The notes under the pieces are model-generated. The model saw nothing but the letters and a program-made list of their open reading frames with translations, had not been told where the DNA came from and made no database searches. A stretch of 64,000 bases of DNA from NCBI GenBank assembly GCA_963383645.1, contig OY726558.1, forward strand, positions 178,217,134 through 178,281,133. Reading direction: 5' to 3'. Below, piece by piece: positions 1 through 11,634 of the stretch. Position numbers and translations under genes: made by a program. How positions within the stretch are numbered: the first letter of the stretch is position 1; each line of letters starts with the position of its first letter. Origin of the DNA: Muscardinus avellanarius. Taxonomy: Eukaryota > Chordata > Mammalia > Rodentia > Gliridae.

Positions 1-1489
1 TGGACATGCTTTTATTATATTTATTTATATGCTTATTTGTTGCCTTGTATTCCTTTGAATGGTATTCTCTTCCAATTCCATTTCTTCATTTAGTTGTGCC
101 TTAATTATATTTTTATTTCTGTTTTATTTACAGAATTGGTATTTTCCTTTTCTACCATTATCTCATTTTATTACAATTTAAACATTTATTTTGCTCTTTT
201 CACTAACACTGTTGAGATATTTTGTATTTTTCTCTATTGACTAAAAACAGAAATTATCCAAACATTGTCAAAGATCTTCTTTAGCTCAAAAAGCTAGAAA
301 AAGTAAAAACCCTGTATATTCCTTATTTTTCTCATTTTGCCTTGAGTCAAATGATATATTTTCATGGAATTCTTTTGCTTCATGAATGTTTGATGGAAAA
401 CACCACATTTTAGAGTAAACTACTGCATATCACAGAGTTAATCTTCCATAAATTTTATGTATTTATGTTTATTATGTTTTTGATAATCATTGAGTAAACA
501 TGAATTTATGATTTAACATTACTTGACAAATAGCTGGAAGCGAGCTAATTATGTTTCTAGATTAGGAAAACAATGTTTAAAATGTGCAAGTATCACTATT
601 GTATGATTTTTGAAAGTTAAAGAATCTACCAAGCATATGACTAACCAAGAAGCCATTTACCATCTCACAAATGTAGATTGAATTAAGATCATGACTCTTA
701 TTAACAGCATCTTTGTAAAGTAAGTTTTCAATCCACTACTGCATATATTAAAAACATTATCAAATCCCTTAACCCTTATTTAATATGGCTGCGCATTTTA
801 AAGCAATCGGAACCATATTCATTTCATTATTAAAAGTAATCCGTAACGACTACAATGTAGTAAATCACCAAGAGAGCATTCAGCTTTGACCAATGGAACT
901 TGCTAGTTTGCAAATGAAAAAAAAAATATATAAGGTCCTTGTTAAATATCTGGCAGTATAACTGAATAACTGATGTTATGATTTAAAAGCTGAGAAAATC
1001 TTAAATGGGGGATTATCTAAAGATATTTAATGTGATGATAATTCTTTTTGATGTGAGATTGTTCTGACATTGGAATGCTAGGTAAATACTCCTCTTGCAA
1101 ATATCTCATCTGCCACATCTTTAGAGTGTTATGTATTTTTAGTTTTTCCTCCAGGCTTAAATCAAGTCTGCAAAACACATGTTATCCAGACATTTTGTGT
1201 TAGTTGACCCTGACATCTTTTTCCTCAGCAATTTAATTAGTCATGAAGAAAACTGCAAGACCTCAAATTGCGCCTGTGTAAAATAGGAGCAAATCTGAAC
1301 TTAAACAGAGAAAACAATCAGTCCATTTCAGCACAAATTTAAAAAAAGGGAGAAAATGAACATTACAGCTTTGTAATGAGAGCCTCCCTGTACAAAAAGC
1401 ACAGCTATTGGAGCAGTCATAATTTATATTCTGAACTTTTTAGGAGTTTACAGAATAGGGTTTCCATGCACTGAATGTCTCAATATCTT
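1..1489. other. AT-rich non-coding DNA, nothing recognised
   Basis: No repeat family, long open frame or RNA gene was recognised here. The sequence is AT-rich with frequent stops in all frames. The part around 1140-1440 is less simple in composition than its surroundings and could hold conserved non-coding sequence, but nothing in the bases proves it. Confidence 0.5.
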
Positions 1490-1656
1490 TTACTGGGGAC
1501 TGAACCCAGAATCATTCTAACTTTGAACTGTATCCTTAACCCTTTTTATATTTTGTTTTGAAACAGTCTCCCTAGGTTGCTGAGAGTCTTGCTAAATTGC
1601 TGAGGCTGGTCTCAAACTTGGTACTGGAATTATAGGCAAGCTCCACCACACCCGGA
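1490..1656 (-). repeat. Old B1-dID-like SINE, antisense
   Basis: Read on the minus strand it runs from a 7SL/B1-like head (reverse complement of ccaccacacccgg at the right end) to an ID-like tail (tactggggactgaaccca at the left end). It is strongly diverged and has no clear poly-A tail or target duplication, so it is an old copy. Confidence 0.75.
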
Positions 1657-1949
1657 TTTGTAACCTATCATCAGTGATGTGAATTTTTCACACATTAGTG
1701 CCATAATTATTGGCAGATGTTTCTGAGATCCAAGAGTATTATAGCCACCAGAATGTACTGTTGTTTAAATCTGGTATACATCTTAGTGATAAGGCTATAA
1801 AGTCTGGATTTTTATTCTTGATTTTCTACATACATTTCTGTAGCTTCAAATTAAATCACTCGCCTTCTGTGTTATCCTTTTGTCTGTCATAAATATATTA
1901 AAAAATCAGCAAGATATTAGTTTCCTGTAATATAGATGAGTTTTATATT

Positions 1950-2660
1950 TCCATGTCAATTTTTTTTCATACAATTCCATCTTTAGCTACCAATATTTTT
2001 TTTATACTTTCTTTTGGTGTATTTCCATTTGGTGTATACACCATAGTGAGGCTCAAAGTGATACAAACACATATTCACAAAGCACTTGTGAGCTTCTTTT
2101 TGCATCCCACCCCACCCTCCTCACCTCCATCCACTTTAGTGTAAATGAGATTGGTAGTACTACTTCATAAGTGATACTGTTATGCATATACGTAGCATTA
2201 CTTTGCCTTTTTTCTCCCTCAGCCTTTAATTTGCATTCATCTCCCCAAACACTTTCCACTCTACTACTGGTCTTTCTCTTATCAATTATCTGAAATCCAT
2301 TATTTCTACTTTCTCTCTCTCTAGCTTGCACATATGAGACACAACATATGATCTTTAATTTTCTGAGACTGGCTGACTCATTTAGCATAATATTTAGTAA
2401 TTACATTAATTTGATCTATTTTTCTGTGAAGTGCATAATCCTCTTTTTTATATCTGAGTAGAATTCTATTGAGGGTATATACATACATTTTCTTTATCCA
2501 TCCACCTGTTGATGCACATCTAGGTTGGTTCCATAACATTGGTATTACTGATCGAGCTACTATTAACATGAAGATGCATGTAACACCATGATTTTAATTT
2601 TCTCTGATAAAAGTTTGATTGCTTTAGTAAGTTGATAGGTTACATTCTTACTTTTTCACA
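1950..2660 (-). mobile_element. Old L1 3' fragment (ORF2 C-terminus plus 3' UTR), antisense
   Basis: On the minus strand this carries the decayed end of L1 ORF2. The block near 2470-2540 matches the usual antisense wording of the ORF2 C-terminal region (ccatccacctgttgatg, taggttggttccata). The C-rich block at 2105-2135 corresponds to the G-rich 3' UTR seen in the other L1 copies of this window. Several stops and frameshifts make it a dead fossil. Confidence 0.7.
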
Positions 2661-3020
2661 GAGTTGACTTACAAAAAACTGAAAATGTTGAAATTAAAAA
2701 ACTTGCTAAAATTTTCTTTCTTCTAAATTTTTTTTGCATTATCTTTCTGTTTAATTCATGAGGAACATCAACAAACCCACCATGTTTATGATGGATGCTT
2801 ACATGTTTGTATTTTGTGCTATAATTATTAGTAAGGAAAACTCCACTATCTTTAGGTACTGCAATGAATAGATCTGTTGTTAAAGATTGAAAGATTTCCA
2901 TCTTTTCTTCTGCCACACACACTTCCAATTTCTCCTCCCAATCCCAAGAGCATATAGAAAAAACAGTGATATATTTTCATCCTTTCAGTTGAAATAACAG
3001 GTTACAAAGGCATTTTAAAA
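2661..3020. other. Unrecognised AT-rich spacer
   Basis: No repeat or gene was recognised between the old L1 fragment and the next SINE. Confidence 0.4.
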
Positions 3021-3031
3021 ACTGGTAATCA

Positions 3032-3236
3032 GCTGGGTGCGGAGGTGCATGCCTGTAATCCTAGTGCTTGGGAGGCTGAGACAGGAGGATGGCGAAGGTT
3101 CGGGGCAGACTCAGCTATTTAGTGAGGCTCTCAGCAACTTAGTGAGACCCTGTTTCCAAATAAAATATATTTAAAAATATAGGGCAGGGAGTACAGACAG
3201 AAGTAGAAAGCCTCTGGGTTCCACCCCCAGTACCAC
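3032..3236 (+). repeat. B1-dID SINE (older subfamily)
   Basis: The 5' half is B1-like (gctgggtgcggaggtgca, then ggaggctgagacaggagga). The long central segment with 'agctatttagtgaggctctcagcaacttagtgagaccc' type wording marks the older subfamily, and the 3' half ends in the ID-like 'gttccacccccagtaccac'. It is flanked by the 11-bp duplication actggtaatca (3021-3031 and 3276-3286), so it is a complete insertion. Confidence 0.92.
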
Positions 3237-3275
3237 AAAATAAATAAATAAATGAATATAAATAAATAAATAAAT
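3237..3275 (+). repeat. (TAAA)n microsatellite grown from a SINE tail
   Basis: A run of TAAA units with two interruptions forms the A-rich tail of the preceding SINE and ends exactly at its downstream target duplication. Confidence 0.9.
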
Positions 3276-3370
3276 ACTGGTAATCAAATTGATACTTTAT
3301 GGAAGCATATATTGATTGTTTTTTTAATTCCCAAACAATCTCAATGTTTCAGAACAACAACATTCTACAA

Positions 3371-3584
3371 TTTTTTTTTTTTTTTGTGGGTCTGGGGATA
3401 GAACCCAGGGACATTTGACCTCCTAGCTACACCCCCTGACCTATTTTTTATTCTTTATTTTGAAACAGGATCTCACTAAGTTGCAGGGAGCCTCACTAAG
3501 TAGCTGAGACTGTTTGCAAACCTGATCCTCCAGTCTCAGCCTCCTGAATGCTGGGATTACAAGCATGAGCCACCACGCCAGGCT
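3371..3584 (-). repeat. B1-dID SINE, antisense, with 15-nt poly-A
   Basis: It has a poly-T run at 3371-3385 followed by the complete antisense element ending in ccaccacgccaggct. The flanks share acattctacaatt/acatcctacaatt, a slightly decayed target duplication. Confidence 0.9.
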
Positions 3585-3589
3585 CCACA

Positions 3590-4440
3590 TCCTACAATTC
3601 TTATCAAATACTCAAATTTTATGTTATCTTTATTTGCTCTACTTGCTAACAAAAAACTTCTATTATATAAGTAGTACATAATATTTTATAAAAGATTTCA
3701 CAGTCAGGAATAATTTTAGGTAAGTAAAAAAGGCTTACAGTTTGTCATTAAACAGATATTTTTATTATAAACAAGTTAATGAAAATATGGTTCAATACCT
3801 GTCTAACTTAACATCTCCCTAAAGGAAACTTTTTCTTATAGATTTGAATTCATTTTAGTTTAAATATTTATATATAAATTTCATTAGCTCTTTTTTATTC
3901 TCCTTTTCATACTGTATTTAATGCTATTTTATGAAATCAGATACATAGTTGAACTTACTCACATTATAAAGAGGCGATCCAATACCAAGATTTGTGATAT
4001 GTTGAAAAATTTCACTTATTCATAAAGTGTATCAGCTTTCTCAAGACTTTATTAATAATAGATACCAATTAAATGATAAACAAAATAATTATAAATTTTT
4101 GTAATCGATACTTAAGTAGAGATCATACAAAACACAGTTTTTCCTGGTAGCAATATTTAACTTTGAAGAGTGAATAATATGAGAATAGTATGGCTAGATT
4201 GTTCAATAAAAAATAAAAATAAATTAAAAAATTGAGTTTCTGAGAAAAGCAAATTCAAACTCAAACCCTGCTTTCCACTGATTATGATTTAATAATTAAT
4301 TCATTTTACATGTCAAAGCCATATGCATTTTCTGTCATAGTTGAAATTTCTAGATTTTTCTAGGTTTTTCAAGAAGCCTATATAATTTTCAAAGAATGGC
4401 AAAAAAAGCTAATTTGGTATTAATTTTATTTCTCTTTGGA
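3590..4440. other. Unrecognised AT-rich DNA
   Basis: No gene or repeat family was recognised; the sequence is AT-rich with short A and T runs. Confidence 0.4.
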
Positions 4441-4538
4441 CTGAGTGAGTAATTCAGCGAAACTACTTGCCTAGCATCTAGAAGACTCAGCACCACAAAC
4501 AAAATAAACAAAAAAAGAAAACAGAAAAAAAGAAAAGC
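4441..4538 (+). repeat. ID-like monomeric SINE fragment
   Basis: The segment reads like a diverged ID element: tagctcag-type A-box region, 'cttgcctagcatctagaag', then 'cagcaccacaaac' and an A-rich tail (4500-4538). No B1-like head precedes it, which sets it apart from the composite SINEs of the window. Confidence 0.55.
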
Positions 4539-4699
4539 TTATTTCTCTCAATATTTATTGCAAACTGTCAACATGTAATAAATGGAAATTTTAATGATAG
4601 ACTAGCCTTTTATACTTTGCCCATATTTTCCCATTTACATTTTATTGCTATTTTTGTAGAGAACATTTATATTTATTTAATTTGTTCGTTTGTGTGTTT

Positions 4700-4922
4700 T
4701 TTTGTTTACTTTTGTTGTGGTACCAGGGATGGAACCCAGGGGCATTCCACCTCCAAGTGACACCCCCAGGCCTATTATTTTTTTATTATTCTTTGTAATT
4801 TTAAACCAGAGTCTCAGTTGCAAAGGATCTCGCTTAGTAACTAAAGCTGTCCATAAACCAGGATCCTCTGGTCTCAGCCTCCTGAATGCTGGATTTAAAA
4901 GTGTGCATCACCATGCATGGCT
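4700..4922 (-). repeat. B1-dID SINE (older subfamily), antisense
   Basis: It carries the antisense order of a complete element: T-rich tail, gtaccagggatggaaccc, and finally caccatgcatggct at the 7SL-like head. It is moderately diverged. Confidence 0.85.
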
Positions 4923-5879
4923 AGGAAAACATGTATTTAATTTTATTTCTTTATATTCTGTTTGTTACTCCTCATATTTTATAATATCCATGAAAGTTTT
5001 CATTCTATGATTTACTTGATATGTTGTGTCATTTTGCAATTATACTTGATGACCAGAAATTCCCAATACTTGCTCAGTGTATCCTTCCCCCATTTTCCTA
5101 AATGTCCTCATTTTCTAGTCTAAACTTCCAATATGCCCCTTGCTTATCACACTCTTGCACTGAAGAGAAGATCCCATTGTCCTTCTTAACTCTAACAACC
5201 CCCTCTAGACAATAGTTAACAATCACTCCATGCCCTGTCCAATCTTATCTTTAAAACTTCCCTCTACAGTAACTAAGTGCCACTGCCCCTCCCTGTAGAT
5301 TTTTCTCCTTAAACTACTTATAATAAATGTTTAGTCTGTAAGCAGACTAGGAGGTCCATTTTTCACTGGAGACCCTCCGCCTTAGGATTTATCCCATAAA
5401 GTCCATAGTCTTCTTTCTGCTTTTAACTTTACCCTAGAAGTTCTTTTCAAATTAATTATAATCTTATATAAGTTTTTCTTAGATTTGTGCCTCTAGCTTT
5501 TTTTGCAGCTCTTTTTTTGCAGCTTTTTTTTGCAGCTCTTTTGTATTTTAGCTATTTTCATATATATTTGACATTATTAATAGAATGTCATTTCCATTTT
5601 ATCCACTTTATTTATCTATTTATCTATTTTATCCTCATTTTCCTTTCTACAAAAATTATTTAATAAAAAACACAAAGCTTAGAATATATATAATTTATCA
5701 GACAATGAATCTCACTTTTCTCTTTTTATTCCATTAGATAAAACTGCTAAACTTAGAGTACCTTCCTTTAAAAAATTTCTTTATCTTGTCAATGCATAGA
5801 CATACATATATACATGCATATACATGCATATATGGTGCATATATATTCACGTATATATTTTTATCTTTTATTCCAAAGT
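4923..5879. other. Unrecognised sequence; possible degraded LTR at about 5085-5465
   Basis: The stretch 5085-5465 is pyrimidine-rich, and an aataaa lies about 60 bases upstream of a tgtaagcagactagg segment, which is an LTR-like arrangement. No TG...CA ends or target duplication could be fixed, so this stays a suggestion. Three T-tract/GCAGCT units lie at 5503-5542, and an alternating ACATAT tract lies at 5805-5862. Confidence 0.25.
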
Positions 5880-5970
5880 AGTGATTATTTTATTGGTTAT
5901 TTATAAATTTCTATTAAGTTGAGGTTCAGAGAGATAGAAACATACATGCACACAGTTCTTGTGTTCCCCT
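5880..5970 (-). mobile_element. L1 3' end fragment, antisense
   Basis: The wording 'attggttatttataaa...gttcagagagatagaaacatacatgcacacag' parallels other antisense L1 3' ends in this window (36960-37029 and 54685-54760). It is short and diverged. Confidence 0.45.
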
Positions 5971-5984
5971 CTGGATCTCAACAG

Positions 5985-6245
5985 GTGGTTTAAAAGGCTG
6001 ACTTTCACAGCAAGCATCTGCCCTGCAGGGTTAGACTATTGTTCTTTCCAGAGTAACTGACAAAATGTAAAGTGAGAGATATAAATCTCTGTCTTTCTCT
6101 TATTATGTGAGAACTGATCAAAACAGGAGGATCCCATCCCTAAGATCTAGTCTAATTACCTCCCAAAGACCGTATCTCTAAATACCTTCAAACTGAAGTT
6201 AAGATTTCAATATAAAAATTTTTAGAGGAGAAAAACTTTTAGCCC
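5985..6245 (-). repeat. Degraded LTR-type repeat, antisense (MaLR-like)
   Basis: The segment 'aggatcccatccctaagat' followed by 'attacctcccaaagacc' and 'cagcccatag'-like wording resembles a common ancient mammalian LTR-type repeat. I assign it to the MaLR group only by general resemblance; its boundaries are unclear. Confidence 0.35.
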
Positions 6246-6755
6246 ATAGCTTGGATATATGAAAATCAAGTTCCTAGAATGTGCAACAGCTGCAATAGAA
6301 CACATTTTAAAATTAATAAATGTCTATCTACTTTATCAATTTAGGATATGTAGAAGATATCCAAATCTGGAAATAGATTTTGGATGAGATAATAAGACTT
6401 CAAAACAACACTTGCTTTTATGTGTTTTAATATTTCAAGATTAGTTATTTTATATTAACTTATCTTCTATTTAGAAAACAATGTTAAAAGTGTTATCTGG
6501 AAGTATTTTATGTAAAAGTTACTAGATTATTAAAAGTTAGAAAATAATTTTGAAAATCTAGGAATTTCATAATAAAGGCTAAAATATTTCTGAATACTAG
6601 CAAAACAGAAATATGTAATTTAAATAATTTTCAAATATATATTCCACTATAAAAATAATTTCATATTTTTGTTTGTTTTCAAAGAGTTTTAATACATGGA
6701 GTATTTCTAAGATCTATACTTTTTCACCCGATTTTCAGCTATTTGGAGGTTCCTG
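6246..6755. other. Unrecognised AT-rich DNA
   Basis: No gene or repeat recognised. Confidence 0.4.
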
Positions 6756-6756
6756 G

Positions 6757-6972
6757 GGTGTGTGTGTGTGTGTGTGTGGTACTGGGGATAGAACACAGGG
6801 ACATTTCTATCGCTGAGATATATCCCCAGTGCTATTTTTTACTCTTTATTTTGAAACAGAGTCTCGCTAAGTTGTAGAGGGTCTCACAAAGTAGTTGGGG
6901 CTGGCTGAAAACCTAGATCCTGTCTCAGTCTCCCAAGTACTGGGATTAAAAACCTGCCACCATGCCTGTTCC
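6757..6972 (-). repeat. B1-dID SINE, antisense, with (GT)n at its tail
   Basis: A GT repeat (6757-6779) sits where the A-rich tail should be and leads into gtactggggatagaac. The element ends near accatgcctgttcc. It belongs to the older subfamily, with the 'ctcacaaagtagttgg' segment present. Confidence 0.88.
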
Positions 6973-7118
6973 TGTTACGTTTTAACAGTAACATTTACCA
7001 ATGACTAGAAAATTGTGAAGTCTAAAGAGAAATAATAAATATTCAGGAAACCAAACTACATTTCAAACACTTATTTTCACCACTGATATTCTATGTCCCA
7101 GTTTGTTTGTTTGTTTTT

Positions 7119-7165
7119 TTATGTATGTATGTATGTATTTATGCATGTATGTATGTATGTATGTT
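7119..7165. repeat. (ATGT)n microsatellite
   Basis: Imperfect tetranucleotide repeat with one atgc and one attt interruption, directly next to the tail of the following antisense SINE. Confidence 0.9.
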
Positions 7166-7351
7166 TGGTGGTACTGGGGTTCCTGAAAGCCCTTCTACCT
7201 CCCGGCTACACTCCCAGACCTATTTTTACATTTTTTATTTGGAAACAGGGTCTCCTAAACCAGCGTGTGCGGCTGGCTTCCAACCTGCGTGATCCTCCTG
7301 TCTCTGCCTCCCAAGCGCAGGGATTACAAGCATGTGCCACCATGCCCGACC
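7166..7351 (-). repeat. B1-dID SINE (younger subfamily), antisense
   Basis: It has the younger-subfamily signature: tggggttcctgaaagccc at the ID end and the shortened centre with accagcgtgtgcggctggc. It lies head-to-tail with a second antisense SINE across an (ATTT)n tract, so one probably inserted at the A-rich tail of the other. Confidence 0.9.
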
Positions 7352-7354
7352 TAT

Positions 7355-7397
<43 letters not shown>

Positions 7398-7399
7398 TA
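7352..7399. repeat. (ATTT)n microsatellite between two SINEs
   Basis: About eleven ATTT units, likely expanded from the A-rich tail of the flanking SINE at 7400-7606. Confidence 0.9.
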
Positions 7400-7606
7400 T
7401 TTTTTATTTTGTGATACTAGGGACGGAACCAGGGGCATTCTATCTCTGAGCCACACTCCTAGCCCTATTTTTTAATTCTTTATTTTGAAGCAGGGTCTCA
7501 CTGAGTTGCAAAGGGCCTAAGTAGCTGCAACTGTCCACTGACTGCGATCCTTCAGTCTCAGTCTCCCAAATGCTTGGATTACAAGCGAGTGTCACCATGC
7601 CCAGCT
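7400..7606 (-). repeat. B1-dID SINE (older subfamily), antisense
   Basis: The antisense element runs from gatactagggacggaacc to accatgcccagct, with part of the central segment missing. Its tail is the (ATTT)n tract. Confidence 0.88.
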
Positions 7607-7703
7607 CATTTTATTTTTAAATGAGAAAGTTGTTTCATTTTGATTACACAACTTATGTCCAGTTTCATAATCATTTTTACCGAGAATTGTCTTTGTACTT
7701 TGT

Positions 7704-8331
7704 TGTGGGGGATAGGTTGGGGGGGGAAAGGTGCGTGGTGTGTGTGTGGAAAAGTAACCCCCCACCACCACCATCACAGACAGACAAACAGAAAAACCGT
7801 GGATTCTTGTCCTAAGCTAAAAATAAGTATTCATCGCTTGGACAGCTGCTGAAGATTTAAAGAAGTTTATTAAAAAGATAGAAATATAGAGATAGTTACA
7901 GCCCTGTGCTGGAGCGGGGCACAGGGGGGCAATTCAAGTGAAAATGCCAACGAACTCCACTTTACTGAGTTTTTATCCTGTCTAAGTCCAGCAGGTCCCT
8001 CTGATTTTTGGAGATCATGTTACCCCTTATCTCCAACCCCGGCTCTGCTTCTGTTATCTCTCCAGCCGAATTTATGGCCTAAAAGGGGAGACATCTCTGT
8101 CTCCAAACACAGGCCCAGATTTATGGCCTGAGGGGGAGGCACCTCTGTCTCCAGACACAGGCTTTTACCTTTCATCTTCTCCCCCAAAATGTGTTAAATT
8201 GTTCTTAGGAATGCAAGGACATGTTGGCTAACCCTGGCTTTCTTAGTAAAGAAGATATATTTCAAGATTGGACATCTTTCCCAGTATTGACACATTAATA
8301 CATTTTTAACCCTCTTCCCAATACCAGTACA
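7704..8331 (-). repeat. Probable solo LTR of an endogenous retrovirus, antisense
   Basis: On the minus strand the segment starts TGTACTGGTATTGGG and ends CCCCCACA, giving TG...CA termini over 628 bp. A polyadenylation signal AATAAA (reverse complement at 7866-7871) lies about 160 bases before the 3' end, as expected for R-U5. Two similar units of about 55 bases, each with 'atttatggcct', lie at 8070-8165. The flanks are ctttgt (7698-7703) and cttttg (8332-8337), a duplication only if one base slipped. The class is not certain; about 6-bp flanks would suit class II. No internal retroviral gene is present. Confidence 0.6.
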
Positions 8332-9984
8332 CTTTTGTTTAGTTATCTCTTCTACTTTGATTAATTTGCTTGTTAGCCTTCTTTAAATTTACAACATAGA
8401 GCTAAGTGTCAAATATGTTTCTTAGCTCACCATGTTTATGAAAAGGGTCTCTTCAGGGGCTAAGAATCAGAAAGCCACCGATATTGGGGTTCTGCTTTAG
8501 TAAAATAAAGTAGCTTCAAACAGGTATATGACTAAAATGAAGGGGATGAAGAATTCAGTTAACAGTAAGAAAAGGTCAGTGGTAGTGTATACACAGCTAC
8601 ATTATGAGCTAGTTCCTGGGAGAAAGTCCATTTTAGGTAAATAATTGTATCTAGTTATGACCTGTGTTTATAAAGCTGCTTTTAAATATTAGTCAATGTA
8701 GAGAATTGAAAACAATAATGGATTTAGTTTTAGGAAGTTTATCAAATTATCTTCACGATTTCAAAAATGCAATGTGTCTTTGAGATACTCAACTATAAAA
8801 TGGGAAATAGACGGTTTATTACTTTATAGGAATTTTGTGAATTCTAAGTAGGCAATGAATGAAATCCTTGTTACAATGTTTGACATATAGTAATCCCTCT
8901 ATAAATATTACCTGATTTTAGTCATGTTTTATAAACTGTTACTGAAGTCTATATTTTCCATTTCTGCTCTTAAAATATTATCCACGTCACTAGACACTTT
9001 GAACCAAACTATTTTAAAGGCCTACTAAAACTTCTTTGCACTCTTCCGAAACACAAAGACCTTTATTTCTCTACATTTTAGGTAGAATGTTTATTTTTAA
9101 ATTGCAATTCTGATTCTCTCCCTTCTCTGTTTAAAAATAGATATCTCCTCCTGTCATGACGGTAAAGTCCCAAATGTGGCGTGTACGACAATAAATCACC
9201 TTTCCTTAATACCCAGTCTATTCTTTAGCATCATAAAACCCTCATACTCTTATTAATTTTGTCAAACTATTTTTAAGCTTTTGCTGCTATTTAAACATCA
9301 TTCACTTTCTTGTAGTGGTCTCTCTAGCAGTTTACTCATCCAAAACTTGAAATTCGCTCCTTTATCCCATCTCTGCACACCTGTTTATCTTTCACGTTTG
9401 AATATTATTGAGCCAACTAATTCTGAACACTTAAGTCCCTCTTCCAAATTAGGCTATGGGCCCAATTATTTTCTCCACAACAACTCTATAACATTTCATT
9501 TGCAACATTTATTCTACTTGTATTTACTTGTTCAATGAATATCTTCCTTCTTAGGCACTTTATTTTGGCCAGTGGGATGGGTAGTAGATAAGGAAACAGA
9601 TAAGTCTTATATACCTCGCTGAGCTTGTCCTGCTGCATTTGTGTCTTTCATCATGACAAGATCTTGAAGTATTAAGCTATCAGTTCTAAGATATGAGTAA
9701 CATGTGGAACAGGAAGGAGCCCAACCCACAGCTTGGAACAGACCTCAGAAATGCCCAAGGTAACATGAGTAGAATCCCAGCTGACTAGCGGAGTTAAAGT
9801 AGCAAATGCTTATGTAGTATGCCAATAATTCTAGTGTGGTTTATTGCACAAAAATTATTTACCTAATTACCTAAAGTTTTGGTTTTAGAGCATGACAGTC
9901 AAGGTTAGGCAAATGCAACAAACTATTAGAAACATATTAAACTCAATCAAAATTTCCCTTAAAAAACTTTAGAATGCCCTGTAA
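8332..9984. other. Unrecognised unique-looking sequence
   Basis: No recognised repeat or coding exon. The part at 9660-9800 has a base composition and wording (e.g. gaatcccagctgactag) that faintly recall an ancient MaLR LTR, but not enough to call it. Confidence 0.4.
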
Positions 9985-10593
9985 ATGGATGTATGGCCAT
10001 ATTTATAGCAGCATGTGTATACCAATATTTATATTATTGGGTGTTACTTATACCCAATAATGATCTAGAAAGTGTTTTAGGGATATATGTATACTTATAG
10101 CTAAATTATAGAACCAATCTAGGTGTTTATCAACAGATAAATGGGTAAGAAAAATATGATATATATGCATATATATGTATATGTATGTATAAAGAAGGAC
10201 ATATATGTATAAAAAAGAACAAAATTATGTCATATGCTGAAATATAGATGGAAAAAGGGAAAATTATGCTGTTAGATTAGCCAGTCTTAGGATGTATTCT
10301 GTTTTTTCTTCTATATAGAAATTAGGGGTATATAGAAACCATAAGGAACTTCAAATTATGTGGAGAGGCACCAACAGAATAGTGAACATTTATTAGAGAA
10401 CTATGAGGAGAAGAAAAAGGAAGTTTGAGGAAAGAAATAGTTTAAAGAATGCGATGACAATATATGAAGCTATTAATACTAATTTCACTAACATGTATGA
10501 GGATTGAAGAGGGAGAAGGCTAGTGAAATGGAAAAGGAAATAGATCAAGAGCTGTGTGCATGTATGTTTATATCACAATGAACCTCACTGTGA
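9985..10593 (+). mobile_element. Old L1 3' fragment, sense
   Basis: Wording such as 'caacagataaatgggtaa' followed by 'gaacaaaattatgtcat' is typical of the decayed ORF2 C-terminal coding end. The right part reaches the L1 3' end ('agctgtgtgcatgtatg' near 10550), as in the copies at 18890 and 63900. It is full of stops and interrupted by an AT repeat near 10160. Confidence 0.65.
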
Positions 10594-10608
10594 TGTATAA
10601 TTTCTTTT
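10594..10608. repeat. Left target-site duplication of the inverted L1
   Basis: tgtataatttctttt occurs here and again, identically, at 13311-13325. The two copies delimit the L1 insertion between them. Confidence 0.9.
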
Positions 10609-10871
10609 TTTTTAACAATTTTTATTGAACATAAATAGTATACATTTACACTATATTTGGTGCCCTCTCCCCCCCCCTGCCCCCGTTTTCTCTCCCCCCC
10701 TCCCACCAATGGTTGTCCAGGTTAACCATGTCTTATTCATAATTTTACACATGTTCAGGTATAGACCCTCATTAATCAAGATCGGCCTTTCTCCTCTCCT
10801 ATCTTTCCATTAAAACTTAGCTAGTATTTCCCTTCTAATATCTGGAGTCCCACTGGTATCCTTTGTGTTTT

Positions 10872-11634
10872 CTAATTTGGGCATATTAGAGGAAACATGT
10901 GTATCTTCTCCTTCTGTGCTTGGCTGATCTCACTTAACATGATGCTCTCTAGGGCTTTCCATCTTGTTGCAAATGATATAATTTTGTTCTTCTTTATGGC
11001 TGAATAGAATTCCATTGTGTGTATTTCCCACAGTTTTGCTATCCATTTATCTGTTGATGGTGATCTGGGTTGGTTCCATATTTTGGCTATTACAAATTGT
11101 GCTGCTATGAACATAGGTATGCATATGTTGCTGTATTTCTCTGAATTCAACCCCTTTGGAAAGATACCCAGGAGTGGTATAGCTGGATCATATGGTGGAT
11201 CTATTCCCACCTTTCATAGGAATCTCCACACAGATCTCCATAGTGGTTGAACTAGTTTGCACTCCCACCAACAGTGTAAAAGAGTTTCTCTTTCCCCACA
11301 TCCTCGCCAGCATTTGTTGTTGTTTGATTTCTTTATACTTGCTACTCTGACTGGGGTTAGATGGAATCTCAGTATAGTTTTGATTTGCATCTCCCTGATG
11401 GCCAGTGATGAAGAACATCTTTTCATGTATCTATTGGCCCTTTGTATCTCTTCTTTTGTGAAGTGTCTATTTAGTTCATTTGCCCATTTCTTGATTGGGT
11501 TTTTTGTTTTGCCAGTGTAGAGTCTTTTGAGCTCTTTGTATACTCTGGATATTAGCCCCCTATCAGAATGGTGGCTGGTAAAGATCCTTTCCCATTCTGT
11601 AGGCTTCCTCTTTAGGTTATTGATAGTTTCCTTT
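10872..11634 (-). pseudogene. L1 ORF2 C-terminal fragment, frameshifted
   Basis: The minus strand codes for the end of the L1 ORF2 protein (endonuclease-reverse transcriptase). The segment 10872-11210 reads MGIDPPYDPAIPLLGIFPKG then the well-known MEFYSAIKKNKIISFATRWK block near the C-terminus. Further upstream (11214-11426 frame) is the cysteine-rich motif [18 protein letters not shown], conserved at the C-terminus of mammalian L1 ORF2 proteins. The two parts lie in different frames, so there is at least one frameshift around 11190-11215. The endonuclease and RT domains are missing. The original gene is further cut by the LTR at 11635. Confidence 0.9.
11631..11634. repeat. 4-bp target duplication (left) of the solo LTR
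   Basis: cttt occurs immediately before the LTR's TG and again immediately after its CA (12556-12559). Removing the LTR and one copy restores a continuous L1 reading 'gatagtttccttt|gatgag'. Confidence 0.85.

Noticed and set aside
7352..7399. Regular short repeats as a CRISPR array
   Set aside because: The tetranucleotide tracts have no spacers. They are microsatellites in an animal genome.
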